Assembly (NCBI RefSeq): GCF_016865365.1
Contig: NZ_AP024469.1
Location: forward strand, 2,200,501 to 2,264,500
Direction: 5' to 3'
Source of the DNA: Geobacter sp. SVR
Lineage (GTDB): Bacteria; Desulfobacterota; Desulfuromonadia; Geobacterales; Pseudopelobacteraceae
DNA length: 64,000 bases
Shown piece after piece: positions 1-8,206 of the stretch. The translations under genes were made by a program, and so were the position numbers. Every line of letters starts with the position of its first letter. Positions within the stretch are counted from its first letter, which is position 1. Under the pieces are notes generated by a model, which saw nothing but the letters and a program-made list of their open reading frames with translations, made no database searches and was not told the DNA's origin.

Positions 1-2
1 CT

Positions 3-716
3 CTGCAGCTGTTCGAGCCATTTTCGCCCGAGCCTGTCAGGGAGATCTACCTGCCGGTCCGGGAACTGACCCGGGAAATAGGACAACTTCGCAATCTGGA
101 CGAGGCTTTGCTCTTTTTTCTGGATGAGATCGGCCTGCCGGGAGAGGGGAAGGAGTGTCCGGATCTTGTGAAAAGGCTGCGGGCACAGCGCATGCAGGAA
201 GCGGCCCGAGTGCGGAAACAGCTGAAGGGACTGGGTCTGGCTGCGCTGAAGCACGACCTGGAACTGGTCGCTGCCCGGTTGCCGCTTCCGGAATCCTGCA
301 ATGGTGGTTCCCGCAAAGGCGCGACCTCTTTGGCGGGGTTTCTTTCGCAGTCGGGCGTCGCCCTTTTTGAGGACATTCATCACCTGTTGCCGATGTCGGT
401 CATGGCCGAGGCTGTCGAGGTCCGCCACAGGCTGAGAATTGCGATCAAGCGCTGGCGGTATTTCCTGGAGATCGTGGCAGAGTTGACCCGGATCGATTAT
501 GCCACTGTTCTGGAAACGCTGAAGGAATACCAGACCCTGTTGGGCCGGCTCAATGACCTGTCGGTATTTGCCGCGCTTGTCCGGGAAGGGGGGCTCGACA
601 GCCGTGAACAGTCCAGGTTCGACAGCGTCAAAGACGGTTGGAGCACCCGGCTTTTTGAAGATTTCCAGGAATTGCTGGAGCGGAAGCCGCTTCGGTACGT
701 ATTCCTCTACCAGTGA
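3..716 (+). CDS. CHAD domain protein, 5' end cut by the window
   Basis: The reading frame is open from the first bases of the window to the stop at 714-716, so 237 residues of a longer protein are seen. CHAD domains are helical, rich in conserved His/Arg/Lys residues, and are known to bind inorganic polyphosphate. The sequence shows the two halves of such a domain: a GQLRNLDEALLFFL stretch near residues 27-40 and a second repeat containing RHRLRIAIKRWRYFLE and LGRLNDLSVFAAL. The next gene is a Ppx/GppA exopolyphosphatase starting 8 bases after the stop, so the pair fits polyphosphate metabolism. Whether an N-terminal CYTH domain exists upstream cannot be seen. Confidence 0.85.
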   Translation: MQLFEPFSPEPVREIYLPVRELTREIGQLRNLDEALLFFLDEIGLPGEGKECPDLVKRLRAQRMQEAARVRKQLKGLGLAALKHDLELVAARLPLPESCNGGSRKGATSLAGFLSQSGVALFEDIHHLLPMSVMAEAVEVRHRLRIAIKRWRYFLEIVAELTRIDYATVLETLKEYQTLLGRLNDLSVFAALVREGGLDSREQSRFDSVKDGWSTRLFEDFQELLERKPLRYVFLYQ

Positions 717-724
717 GGCCCGAG

Positions 725-2254
725 ATGAAAAAGACACGGCTGGCAGCCATAGATATAGGTACCAACTCGATCCGCTGTATCGTGGTGGAAGTCGATCAGC
801 AGGGCAGGTTCACGGTGCTGGATGACGAAAAGGCCACGGTCCGCCTGGGGGAGAATCTGGGCAGGAGCGGGGCTATTTCGCCTGCGGCCTGCGGCCGGGC
901 CGTGGAAGCTATCTCCCGCATGCGCATGCTGATCGACGGATTCAAGGTCAGCGAGGTGGAAGCCATTGCCACCAGCGCCATCAGGAACGCCTCCAACGGA
1001 CGCGACTTGGTGGAAGAACTGAGCCGCCTGCTGGGCCGGGAGATAAAGGTCATCTCCGGCCAGGAGGAGGCGGAACTGGCAGCCATTTCGGCCCTGCACA
1101 ATTTCGAGATGAGCGGCAAACGCTACGTCATGATCGATATCGGCGGCGGCAGTGTCGAGCTGGTGACGGCGCTGGGAAGCCACATCGAGGAGTGTTTTTC
1201 CGTGGATCTGGGGGCGGTGCTGATGACGGAGCAATTCTTCACCAGCGACCCGATCAGGAGCAGCGATTACCAGAAATTCCGGCGGCATGTCAGAACCGTG
1301 CTCAAGAAGACCTTCAGCGGCGAGAAGATCAGCGCCCAGAACATAATCGGCTCCGGCGGGACCATCACCTCGCTGGGGAACATGGTCATGAGCATGCGCC
1401 GCCAGACTTTTTCCTCGGTGCACGGCTACGAAGTGCTGCGGTCCGAGGTGGTGCATCTGCTGGCAATGCTGATGCGCAAGGATCTCAAGGCCAGAAGGAG
1501 CCTGCCGGGGCTCAATCCGGACCGTGCCGACATCATTGTGGCAGGCTGCGCCGTGGTGGACGAGCTGATGCGCTTTTTCGGCGCCAACCAGCTCAGGGTC
1601 AACGAGCGCGGTATCCGCGAGGGGCTGATCATCAGGACCATCAAGCGGCTGGGACTGATACCGGACAGTACCCCGGCGCGCACGTGGCGCGATTCGGTGC
1701 TGGAATTCGCCAGGTCCTGCCATTACGATGAACCGCATTCGCGGCACGTGGCTTCATTGTCCCTGGCGATCTTCGATCGGCTGGCACAGGAGAACGGCCT
1801 GAAAAAGACCGAGCGCAGGCTGCTGGAGGCAGCTGCCCTGCTGCACGACAGCGGCTATTTCATCGGTTACACCAGCCACCACAAGCATTCCTATCACCTG
1901 ATCCGTCATGCCGAACTGTTCGGACTGACCCCGCGCGAGCGTGAGATCATCGCCCAGGTTGCCCGCTATCACCGCAAGGCCCTGCCAAAGAAAAAACACC
2001 TCGAATTCAGTAAGCTCAGTGAAAAAGACCAGCTCATTGTCAGCCGTCTGGGGGGCATTCTGCGGCTGGCCGACGGTCTGGACCGCCGCCGGAGCGGCCT
2101 GGTCGAGGTGGTGGATCTGAGCCGGTGCGGCAGCACTTACACCTTCAGATTGTCGGGTACTGAGGATATTACGGTTGAGATCTTCGGAGGCAATGCCAAA
2201 CGTGACCTTTTCGAAAAGGCCTTCGGCGGAGCGGTGGTCTTTGTCACCGGCTGA
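725..2254 (+). CDS. ppx: Exopolyphosphatase, Ppx/GppA family with C-terminal HD domain
   Basis: This 509-residue protein belongs to the Ppx/GppA family, which removes terminal phosphates from polyphosphate or hydrolyses pppGpp. The actin-like ATPase fold is shown by AAIDIGTNSIRCIVVE near the N terminus and by the phosphate-binding MIDIGGGSVELVTALG near residue 135. The C-terminal third carries an HD-type domain (HSRHVASLS, AALLHDSGYFIGY, then a YHRK segment), as in long Ppx proteins. A GTG at 713 is possible, but the ATG at 725 has GAGG six bases upstream and gives the usual start. The gene follows the CHAD gene with an 8-base gap and ends at a strong terminator. Sequence alone does not separate Ppx from GppA activity; the CHAD neighbour favours polyphosphate. 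Confidence 0.9.
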   Translation: MKKTRLAAIDIGTNSIRCIVVEVDQQGRFTVLDDEKATVRLGENLGRSGAISPAACGRAVEAISRMRMLIDGFKVSEVEAIATSAIRNASNGRDLVEELSRLLGREIKVISGQEEAELAAISALHNFEMSGKRYVMIDIGGGSVELVTALGSHIEECFSVDLGAVLMTEQFFTSDPIRSSDYQKFRRHVRTVLKKTFSGEKISAQNIIGSGGTITSLGNMVMSMRRQTFSSVHGYEVLRSEVVHLLAMLMRKDLKARRSLPGLNPDRADIIVAGCAVVDELMRFFGANQLRVNERGIREGLIIRTIKRLGLIPDSTPARTWRDSVLEFARSCHYDEPHSRHVASLSLAIFDRLAQENGLKKTERRLLEAAALLHDSGYFIGYTSHHKHSYHLIRHAELFGLTPREREIIAQVARYHRKALPKKKHLEFSKLSEKDQLIVSRLGGILRLADGLDRRRSGLVEVVDLSRCGSTYTFRLSGTEDITVEIFGGNAKRDLFEKAFGGAVVFVTG

Positions 2255-2280
2255 AGAGACAGGGGGGCAGCAAAATTGAA

Positions 2281-2314
2281 AAGGCTGAAATGGGGTGCCA
2301 TTTCAGCCTTTTTT
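2281..2314. terminator. Bidirectional rho-independent terminator
   Basis: A perfect 13-bp stem (2281-2293 with 2298-2310) closes a 4-base GGTG loop and is followed by a run of T. The other strand also has a T-rich tail (TTTTCAATTTTG). It lies between the convergent ppx and YkgJ-type genes and can serve both. Confidence 0.92.
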
Positions 2315-2342
2315 GCGTCTGTTGTTCGAGCCTTGCTTCAGG

Positions 2343-2597
2343 TTATTGTTTTGTGGCCAGCTCCAGCCGGGCAAGATATTCCAAGGCTTCCTGATCGTTC
2401 GTGCCGCACATCTCCGCCGCAGGTTGCAGACTGAGGCAGACTGCCGGGCGTTCCGCCCGGCCGAACAGCCAGCAACGGTTGTCCGGGCTCAACTGGACGC
2501 AACGCATGCCGGCCGGTTTGCCGCTGCTCATGCCCGGGATCGCCGACGAGATCGACGGGGCGATGCAGCAGGCGGCACAGCCGACGCGGCAATTCAT
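2343..2597 (-). CDS. YkgJ-type cysteine cluster protein (zinc/iron-chelating domain family)
   Basis: This 84-residue protein has the cysteine pattern of the YkgJ/UPF0153 family: CRVGCAACC at the N terminus, then a spaced Cys in GMRCVQL, CWLF, VCLS and MCG. Members are thought to bind a metal ion, but no enzymatic role is established. The length is typical of the short members. The start ATG (complement of 2595-2597) overlaps the stop of the upstream NHL gene in an ATGA arrangement, so the two are probably translated together. Transcription would stop at the shared terminator at 2281-2314. Confidence 0.8.
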   Translation of the reverse strand: MNCRVGCAACCIAPSISSAIPGMSSGKPAGMRCVQLSPDNRCWLFGRAERPAVCLSLQPAAEMCGTNDQEALEYLARLELATKQ

Positions 2598-4150
2598 GGT
2601 GCAACTATTCTGATAACGTTGTTGTTGCTGTCCGACACGTACAGGTTGGTGCCGTCGGTGGTGATGCCGGTCGGGCTGTAAAAAATTCCGAGACCACTGT
2701 CGCTATAGCCATTCGTGCCTTTCGTGCCGGCGATCGTCACGACTTCGCCGGACGCCTTGTCGATCCTGCGGATGGTGTTGCCGGCGGATGCGCCGCCGAT
2801 CAGATTGCCGTCCGTCACATACAGGAAGGTCCCGTCCGTGGTGATGCCGTTGGGTTGCGTGAAGGTCGCCACATTTTTTGCGCCATCCTGTTCGCCGACA
2901 TGGCCGGCAAGGCCCGTGAGAGTTGTAACGATGCCCGTGGCAATTTCGATTTTGCGGATAGTGCTGTTGTTGAAGTCCGCGACAAAGAGATAGGAACCAT
3001 CGGTGGTGATGTGGGACGGCAGGTTGAAACGGGCGCTGGAACTGGTGCCATCCGCGTACCCCGCAGTGTGTGGAGAACCCGCTAGGGTGCTGACCGTATA
3101 GTTGGATGCCGATACGGATGTTGCGGTCGGAAGTACGATCTTGCGAATGGTGTGGTTGAAGGTGTCGGCCACATAGAGATTGGTGCCGTCGCTGGTAATG
3201 CCGCCGGGCGATGCAAAGGTTGCCACGTCGCCGGTGCCGTCCGTTGTTCCGGCGCTCCTGGTGGTCCCGGCTATGGTTATGACCGCATGATTAGAAGTTT
3301 TGATTTCGATCCTGCGGATGTCGTTGCTTCCGGAATCGGTGACGTAAAGATAATCGCCGTTGACGGTTATTCCTGTGGGATAACTGAACTGAGCCTGAAG
3401 CCCCGTGTTCGAGTCGCCATATCCGGCTTGTCCGATCTTGCTGCCGGCGATGGTCTCCGTTTCAAGGGTGACGATGTTTATCCGGCGGATGCAGTGGTTG
3501 TTGTAGTCGGCTACGTAGAGGTAAGTCCTGTCGGTTGTGATGCCGACCGGGTGGTTGAATTTGACGGGACCTTCGGATGTGTCGGACAATCCCGTATTTG
3601 GAGGCGGAACTGTTGAGTTGGGCGGGACGGTGCCTATCGTTGCAAGGGTGGAAGAGTTATTAGCGAACGCAAGTGTGGTTCCCTGGATTGCCCCCCCTAG
3701 CTGAAGCTTATTGCTGTCGGGAATACCGTCAAGATAGGCTTGCGCGGTGCTCTGGTCAAAGAAGAACCGGGTGACGGTACTGGTGGTGTTGCCAGTAGGA
3801 TTTTTTTCCGAAACTAGCCAGTAGGTATCACTCCTTTGTATCAGAAAGAAATGGTGAGTCGGTGTCCCGTCCTCGCTGAGGACCAGGCTTCCGTTCAAAA
3901 GCTGCCAACTGCCGGTCTTACCTTGGGGGATATTATCCCAGGTCGCGCTGCCGGTGCCGTCTCCAGACAATTGGTAGGCGGTATAGCTATGGCTGGTCGC
4001 GGATGTGCTGTATAATGTTTTACCGCTGAGGTCGGCGTTTGTGAAACTGACGGTGGAAGTAAAAGTTGCATTGCTCGTGTTCGATCCGCCGCAACCGGCA
4101 AGCAAGCCCATAAACAGTAGCGCAAATACGGCCGTTAAACATCTTTGCAT
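2594..4150 (-). CDS. Secreted lipoprotein with six NHL-type beta-propeller repeats
   Basis: The 518-residue product starts with a lipoprotein signal (MQRCLTAVFALLFMGLLAGC), so it should be lipid-anchored outside the inner membrane. A Thr/Ser-rich domain of about 165 residues comes first. Six repeats of the type GITTDGTNLYVADxxNNTIRKI follow; the last one ends the protein. Such NHL repeats form six-bladed propellers, usually used for binding rather than catalysis. The ATG at 4150 was chosen over an upstream in-frame ATG (4204) because AAGGGGG precedes it at good distance and the signal peptide begins there. The gene is coupled by ATGA overlap to the YkgJ-type gene. Ligand and function are unknown. 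Confidence 0.82.
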   Translation of the reverse strand: MQRCLTAVFALLFMGLLAGCGGSNTSNATFTSTVSFTNADLSGKTLYSTSATSHSYTAYQLSGDGTGSATWDNIPQGKTGSWQLLNGSLVLSEDGTPTHHFFLIQRSDTYWLVSEKNPTGNTTSTVTRFFFDQSTAQAYLDGIPDSNKLQLGGAIQGTTLAFANNSSTLATIGTVPPNSTVPPPNTGLSDTSEGPVKFNHPVGITTDRTYLYVADYNNHCIRRINIVTLETETIAGSKIGQAGYGDSNTGLQAQFSYPTGITVNGDYLYVTDSGSNDIRRIEIKTSNHAVITIAGTTRSAGTTDGTGDVATFASPGGITSDGTNLYVADTFNHTIRKIVLPTATSVSASNYTVSTLAGSPHTAGYADGTSSSARFNLPSHITTDGSYLFVADFNNSTIRKIEIATGIVTTLTGLAGHVGEQDGAKNVATFTQPNGITTDGTFLYVTDGNLIGGASAGNTIRRIDKASGEVVTIAGTKGTNGYSDSGLGIFYSPTGITTDGTNLYVSDSNNNVIRIVAP

Positions 4151-4360
4151 GTAGCCCCCCTTGTTCTTCTTCCGGGCCTGCCCGGAAATTCGCCTACTAT
4201 ACACGCTTCACCGGCCTATTCCAATACTTTTGCCGCTGCCGACAATGTCGTCGTGTCTTGAAAAGCATTGGAAACTGCTGCAAACTTGGTAGAAGCGACG
4301 TATTTAGGTAACCCATACTGCCTTGTATGACACGGTGGGCATGGTGCTGCGAGATCGGAT

Positions 4361-4840
4361 ATGACTTCATCGGCTGATAGACACGGACATGGATCGGTAG
4401 CCGGATTGCGCGTGGTGGCGTTGCTCGAAGGGGCCAAGGGTGTATTGGTCCTGCTGGCGGGGTTCGGGTTGTTGGCGCTGGTCCACCAGGACCTTCATCA
4501 GGCTGCGGTGGAGCTGGTACGGCATATCCATCTCAATCCGGCGCGGCACTATCCGACGGTTTTCATCGACCTGGCCGGACGTGTAACGGATGGGCAACTC
4601 TGGGCAGCGGCCTTTGCGGCCATGAGCTATGCCGTTATTCGTTTTGCAGAAGCGGTCGGCCTGTGGCTGCAGCGCCGCTGGGCCGAGTGGTTCGGAGTCC
4701 TGACCGGCGGAATGTATATCCCCATCGAGATCTACGAGGTGTTCCGCAAGGTGAGCTGGCCCAAGCTGACCGTACTGATCGTCAATGTGGCAATCGTCCT
4801 TTATCTGCTGCTGGTGCTGGCGTTGACCCGAGACCGCTGA
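4361..4840 (+). CDS. DUF2127 family membrane protein
   Basis: This 159-residue protein matches the DUF2127 family by its order of segments: an N-terminal VVALLEGAKGVLVLLAGFG helix, an HQDLHQAA-like loop, a central AAFAAMSYAVIRFAEAVGLWL helix, a conserved WAEWFGVLTGGMYIPIEIYE segment, and a C-terminal helix. Four membrane spans are likely. No function is known for the family. The gene stands alone between the divergent NHL gene and the zinc operon. The start ATG has only a weak Shine-Dalgarno sequence (GAGATCGGAT). Confidence 0.8.
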   Translation: MTSSADRHGHGSVAGLRVVALLEGAKGVLVLLAGFGLLALVHQDLHQAAVELVRHIHLNPARHYPTVFIDLAGRVTDGQLWAAAFAAMSYAVIRFAEAVGLWLQRRWAEWFGVLTGGMYIPIEIYEVFRKVSWPKLTVLIVNVAIVLYLLLVLALTRDR

Positions 4841-4963
4841 AGCGGATCAGGGACAAGTTTCCGCGGCTGAAGGCATCCTGAACCGATGCACTGTCCACAG
4901 TTTCGGTCCGCAGGATGGGCACGGAGTTTGCGGAACCTAAATGAAAATGCCTGTGTAAAGCGG

Positions 4964-4992
4964 TTGACGTCTTTCCCATTCATCTGTATAAA
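4964..4992 (+). promoter_or_regulatory. Sigma-70-type promoter of the zur-znuACB operon
   Basis: TTGACG (4964-4969) and TATAAA (4987-4992) are separated by exactly 17 bases and lie about 30 bases before the start of the Fur-family gene. It is the only good promoter seen ahead of this gene set. A clear palindromic Zur box was not recognised over it. Confidence 0.75.
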
Positions 4993-5028
4993 CAAAAAAA
5001 ACTTCTATTTCCCAGAAGGAAGGGTGGA

Positions 5029-5475
5029 ATGATGGACAGACACCGTGCAGGTGCTATCCTCAAGGAATTGCAGCTCAAAACAACTCCCAAAAGGGTGGAG
5101 GTAATGCGCCTTCTGGCGGCGGAACCCTCCTTCCTGTCGGCCGATGATGTCTGGCAGCGCCTCAAGTCGTCTTTTACCCATATCGGGCTTCCAACGGTCT
5201 ACCGCATCCTGGACGAGCTGACCGGGGCAGGCGTCATCACCCGCATCTTCCTTCCGGACCGCAAGCAGTATTATTTTCTCTGCACCAACCAGGAGCATCA
5301 TCACCATTTCGTGTGCGAATCGTGCCGCCGGGTGGAGGATGTGGAGCAGGAGCAATGCGGACTGGATGGGCTCGCACGTGAGATTAGCCGGCGTTCCGGT
5401 GCCCGCGTTACCTCCCATATACTTCAGATCAACGGCGTGTGCGGAACCTGCCTGAAAGAAGGAGCAGCGGTATGA
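5029..5475 (+). CDS. zur: Fur-family transcriptional regulator, probably zinc-responsive (Zur)
   Basis: The 148-residue protein has the Fur layout: an N-terminal winged helix (LKTTPKRVEVMRLL, then IGLPTVYRILDELTGAGVI) and a C-terminal dimerisation/metal domain with HHHHFVCESC and CGTC cysteine pairs that hold structural zinc. Its stop overlaps the start of znuA in an ATGA arrangement and the whole zinc transporter follows, so zinc is the most likely signal; this is inference from context, since Fur-family specificity is hard to read from sequence. The ATG at 5029 follows GGAAGGGTGGA and a good promoter 37 bases upstream. A regulator heading its own operon suggests autoregulation. Confidence 0.85.
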   Translation: MMDRHRAGAILKELQLKTTPKRVEVMRLLAAEPSFLSADDVWQRLKSSFTHIGLPTVYRILDELTGAGVITRIFLPDRKQYYFLCTNQEHHHHFVCESCRRVEDVEQEQCGLDGLAREISRRSGARVTSHILQINGVCGTCLKEGAAV

Positions 5476-6470
5476 AGAAAACTTCCGCTAAAAGAGAAAG
5501 CAGCCGCATGTATCCGGTTGCCGGACTGTTGCTGTGCGTGGCCCTTCTGCTGATCGTCGCATCCGGCTGCTCCCGCAGGGAGTCCGCCGAACCGGCGGGA
5601 GCGCCCGGCCGGCTGAGGGTCGTGACAACCCTTTTCCCGCTCTACGATTTTGCCAGGACCATTGCCGGCGATAAAGCCGAGGTAAAACTGCTGCTGCCAC
5701 CGGGCGTTGAGCCGCACAGTTTCGAGCCCCGGCCTGACGACGTGGTGCGCATTGCCAAATCCGGACTGTTCATCTACACCAACCCTTACATGGAGCCGTG
5801 GGCCGCGACGGTGCTCAAGAGTGTCGACCAGCAGAAGCTGAGGGTTGTGGATGCCGGCGCCAACGTGAGCTACCTGAAGGCCTCCGGGGAAGCAGAAGCT
5901 GAACATGAACGGGACGGACACGCACACGTAGGTTCGCTGGACCCCCATGTCTGGCTCGATTTCGAAAACGCCCGCAAGATGGTTGACACAATACTGGCGG
6001 GTTTCGAGGTTGCGGACCCTGCCAATGCGGTTTATTACCGGCAGAATGCCACCGGGCTGAAGGAACGCCTGGCCGACCTCGACAAACGATACCTCGCTGG
6101 CCTGGCGAACTGCGCCACCAGGACCTTCCTGCATGGCGGCCATTTTACCTTCGGCTATCTCGCCCATCGCTACGGACTTCGGTATTCCGCCCTCAGCGGC
6201 CTTTCGTCCGAGTCGGAACCATCCGGAGCGAGAATGTCCGCCATGGTGCAGCAGATCAGGAAAGCGGGGGTACATTACCTGTTTGCCGAAGAGCTGCTTT
6301 CGCCGCGCATGAGCGAAACCCTGGCCGCCGAAGCGGGGGTACAGGTGCTCAAGCTGCATGGCGTCCATAATCTGGGGCGGGAGGAGTTTCAGCGCGGAGC
6401 GACCTTCATCGGACTGATGGATGAAAACCTCGTCAATCTGCAAAAGGGGCTGGGATGTCGAGTGCAGTAG
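5472..6470 (+). CDS. znuA: Zinc ABC transporter substrate-binding lipoprotein ZnuA
   Basis: This 332-residue protein belongs to the ZnuA/adhesin-type metal-binding cluster A-I family and captures zinc outside the inner membrane. A signal segment ends in a lipobox (LLLIVASGC). Metal-ligand histidines are visible in GVEPHSFEPRPDD, in DPHVWLDFENA and in LHGGHFTFGYLAHRYG. A short His/acidic loop (EAEHERDGHAHVG), typical of zinc-specific members, sits between the first two. The start at 5472 is preferred to an upstream in-frame ATG (5439) because AAGGAG precedes it and the signal peptide starts near it. It overlaps zur by 4 bases and znuC by 16 bases. Confidence 0.92.
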   Translation: MKKTSAKRESSRMYPVAGLLLCVALLLIVASGCSRRESAEPAGAPGRLRVVTTLFPLYDFARTIAGDKAEVKLLLPPGVEPHSFEPRPDDVVRIAKSGLFIYTNPYMEPWAATVLKSVDQQKLRVVDAGANVSYLKASGEAEAEHERDGHAHVGSLDPHVWLDFENARKMVDTILAGFEVADPANAVYYRQNATGLKERLADLDKRYLAGLANCATRTFLHGGHFTFGYLAHRYGLRYSALSGLSSESEPSGARMSAMVQQIRKAGVHYLFAEELLSPRMSETLAAEAGVQVLKLHGVHNLGREEFQRGATFIGLMDENLVNLQKGLGCRVQ

Positions 6471-7207
6471 TCGCCACGGAAGGGCTCAGTTGCAGCTACC
6501 GTATCGGCCGGGTGCTGGAGGATATATCTTTCACGGTCGCTGCCGGGGACTATGTGGGTATCGTGGGGCCTAACGGTTCCGGGAAGAGTACCCTGGTGCG
6601 CGCCCTGATGGGGTTCTGCGCGGTAAGCGAGGGCAAGGCATCACTGTTCGGCATGCCGTGCGGACGCTTCACCCAATGGGGCAGGATCGGCTATCTGCCT
6701 CAGACCCTGGGCGTGTTCAATCCTGTTTTCCCTGCCACAGTGGCTGAGACGGTCAGTCTCGGCCTGTTGTCGCTCAAACGCTTTCCGCGCAGGTTGTCGC
6801 GGGCCGACCGGGAAAAGGTGGCCGACACATTGGAGGAACTGGGTGTGCATGACCTGCATGACAAACTGATCGGCGAGCTCTCCGGCGGGCAGCAGCAGCG
6901 GGTCATGTTGGCCAGGGCGCTGGTGAACGCCCCGGAACTGCTCATTTTGGACGAACCCACGGCGGCCTTGGACCCTGAAACCAGGGAACGTTTCTACCGC
7001 ATCATTGGCGATCTGAACCGTAACAAAGGGGTTACCGTGCTGCTGGTGACTCACGATACCGGAACAATCGGCGGGCATGCCTCGAAGATGCTGTACCTGG
7101 ACAAGCGGCTACTATTTTACGGAGGGTTCGACGAGTTCTGCCAGTCGCCTGCCATGTCGGACCTCTTCGGAGAGCATTCCCAGCACCTGATGTGCCACCG
7201 TCATTGA
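6455..7207 (+). CDS. znuC: Zinc ABC transporter ATP-binding protein ZnuC
   Basis: The 250-residue protein is the ATPase that drives zinc import through ZnuB. It has a Walker A motif (GPNGSGKST), a Q-loop (GYLPQTLGVFNP), the ABC signature (LSGGQQQRVMLARAL), Walker B (LLILDEPTAALDP) and the H-loop (LLVTHDTG). Length is normal for the family. The ATG lies 16 bases inside the end of znuA, and znuB follows 2 bases after its stop. Confidence 0.93.
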   Translation: MSSAVVATEGLSCSYRIGRVLEDISFTVAAGDYVGIVGPNGSGKSTLVRALMGFCAVSEGKASLFGMPCGRFTQWGRIGYLPQTLGVFNPVFPATVAETVSLGLLSLKRFPRRLSRADREKVADTLEELGVHDLHDKLIGELSGGQQQRVMLARALVNAPELLILDEPTAALDPETRERFYRIIGDLNRNKGVTVLLVTHDTGTIGGHASKMLYLDKRLLFYGGFDEFCQSPAMSDLFGEHSQHLMCHRH

Positions 7208-7209
7208 AT

Positions 7210-8043
7210 ATGAGTCTGACAGAGATCCTATCATACGGTTTTATCCAGCGTGCGCTTCTGGCAGGGACGCTGATCGCCCTGCTGTGCTCGGTGCTGGGGG
7301 TGTTTCTCGTGCTGAGAAGACTGTCCCTGATCGGCGACGGCCTTGCCCATGTCACCTTTGGCAGCACCGCCATCGCCCTGGCAATGAAACTTTATTCAGC
7401 CTCCTCGCTCCTGGTGTCTCTTCCCGTGGTGCTGCTCTCGTCGCTGGGTATCCTCAAGCTGACTGAAAAGGCGCGTCTGAACGGCGATGCGGCCATCGGC
7501 ATCGTCTCGGCCCTGGGGATTTCCGCCGGGATCATACTGGCAAGCGTGGGGGGAGGGTACAACGTCGATCTGCTGAGCTATCTGTTCGGCAACATTCTTT
7601 CCATCAGCCGGGCCGAGGTCTTTATCGCTGCGGGATTGTCCTGCATGGTAATGGTGCTGTTGTCGCTTTTTTACCATGAACTCCTGGCGATTACCTTCAG
7701 CGAGGAACTGGCCGCCACATCCGGCATACGCTCCAACGTCATCAACGCCGTACTGGTCCTTTTGACCGCGCTTTCGGTGGTGCTGGCCATGAAGCTGGTC
7801 GGCATCATGTTGATCTCATCGCTGCTGATCCTGCCAGCCGCTTCGGCCCTGCAACTGGCCCGCAGCTTCAGGGCCTGTCTGCTGCTGGCCGCCCTCCAGG
7901 GATGCTGCTCGGTGGTGGCCGGCATCTTCGTCTCGTTCGTCACCAATCTTCCCACCAGCGCCACGGTGGTCATGATCAATCTCGTCTGCTTCGGAAGCGC
8001 GTTTCTGGCCCGGCGACTGCTGAGCCCTGCCGGGAGCAATTGA
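7210..8043 (+). CDS. znuB: Zinc ABC transporter permease ZnuB
   Basis: This 277-residue ABC-3 family permease forms the membrane channel for ZnuC/ZnuA. Hydrophobic segments alternate along the whole length, and the family segment LRRLSLIGDGLAHVTFGSTA is seen near residues 35-55. A GTG at 7192 would add six residues and overlap znuC; the ATG at 7210 gives the usual N terminus, though neither start has a strong Shine-Dalgarno sequence. It is the last gene of the operon; no T-tailed hairpin was found after it. Confidence 0.92.
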   Translation: MSLTEILSYGFIQRALLAGTLIALLCSVLGVFLVLRRLSLIGDGLAHVTFGSTAIALAMKLYSASSLLVSLPVVLLSSLGILKLTEKARLNGDAAIGIVSALGISAGIILASVGGGYNVDLLSYLFGNILSISRAEVFIAAGLSCMVMVLLSLFYHELLAITFSEELAATSGIRSNVINAVLVLLTALSVVLAMKLVGIMLISSLLILPAASALQLARSFRACLLLAALQGCCSVVAGIFVSFVTNLPTSATVVMINLVCFGSAFLARRLLSPAGSN

Positions 8044-8206
8044 CTCCGTCCCATCCCGCAACGATGACACTCAACATCCGGCCTGCAGAAGAAAGCCTCT
8101 GCCTTCTCCCCTTGGAGTTCTTCAGGGCAGGTGGCGTCCTCTGCGCCGATCCGTCTGCGCAGCGCCCCTCCGGGGCATAACGGCGATGCAGCGGATCAGG
8201 CAGGTT

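Noticed and set aside
707-1747. Long minus-strand open frame of 346 codons inside ppx
   Set aside because: It lies fully opposite a well-supported Ppx gene, has no family similarity and is a shadow of its GC-rich codon pattern.
4216-4437. Minus-strand 73-codon frame with a CPPCH motif that looks like a heme-binding site
   Set aside because: It overlaps the DUF2127 gene start, has no surrounding cytochrome features and no ribosome binding site; a pseudogene fragment cannot be excluded.
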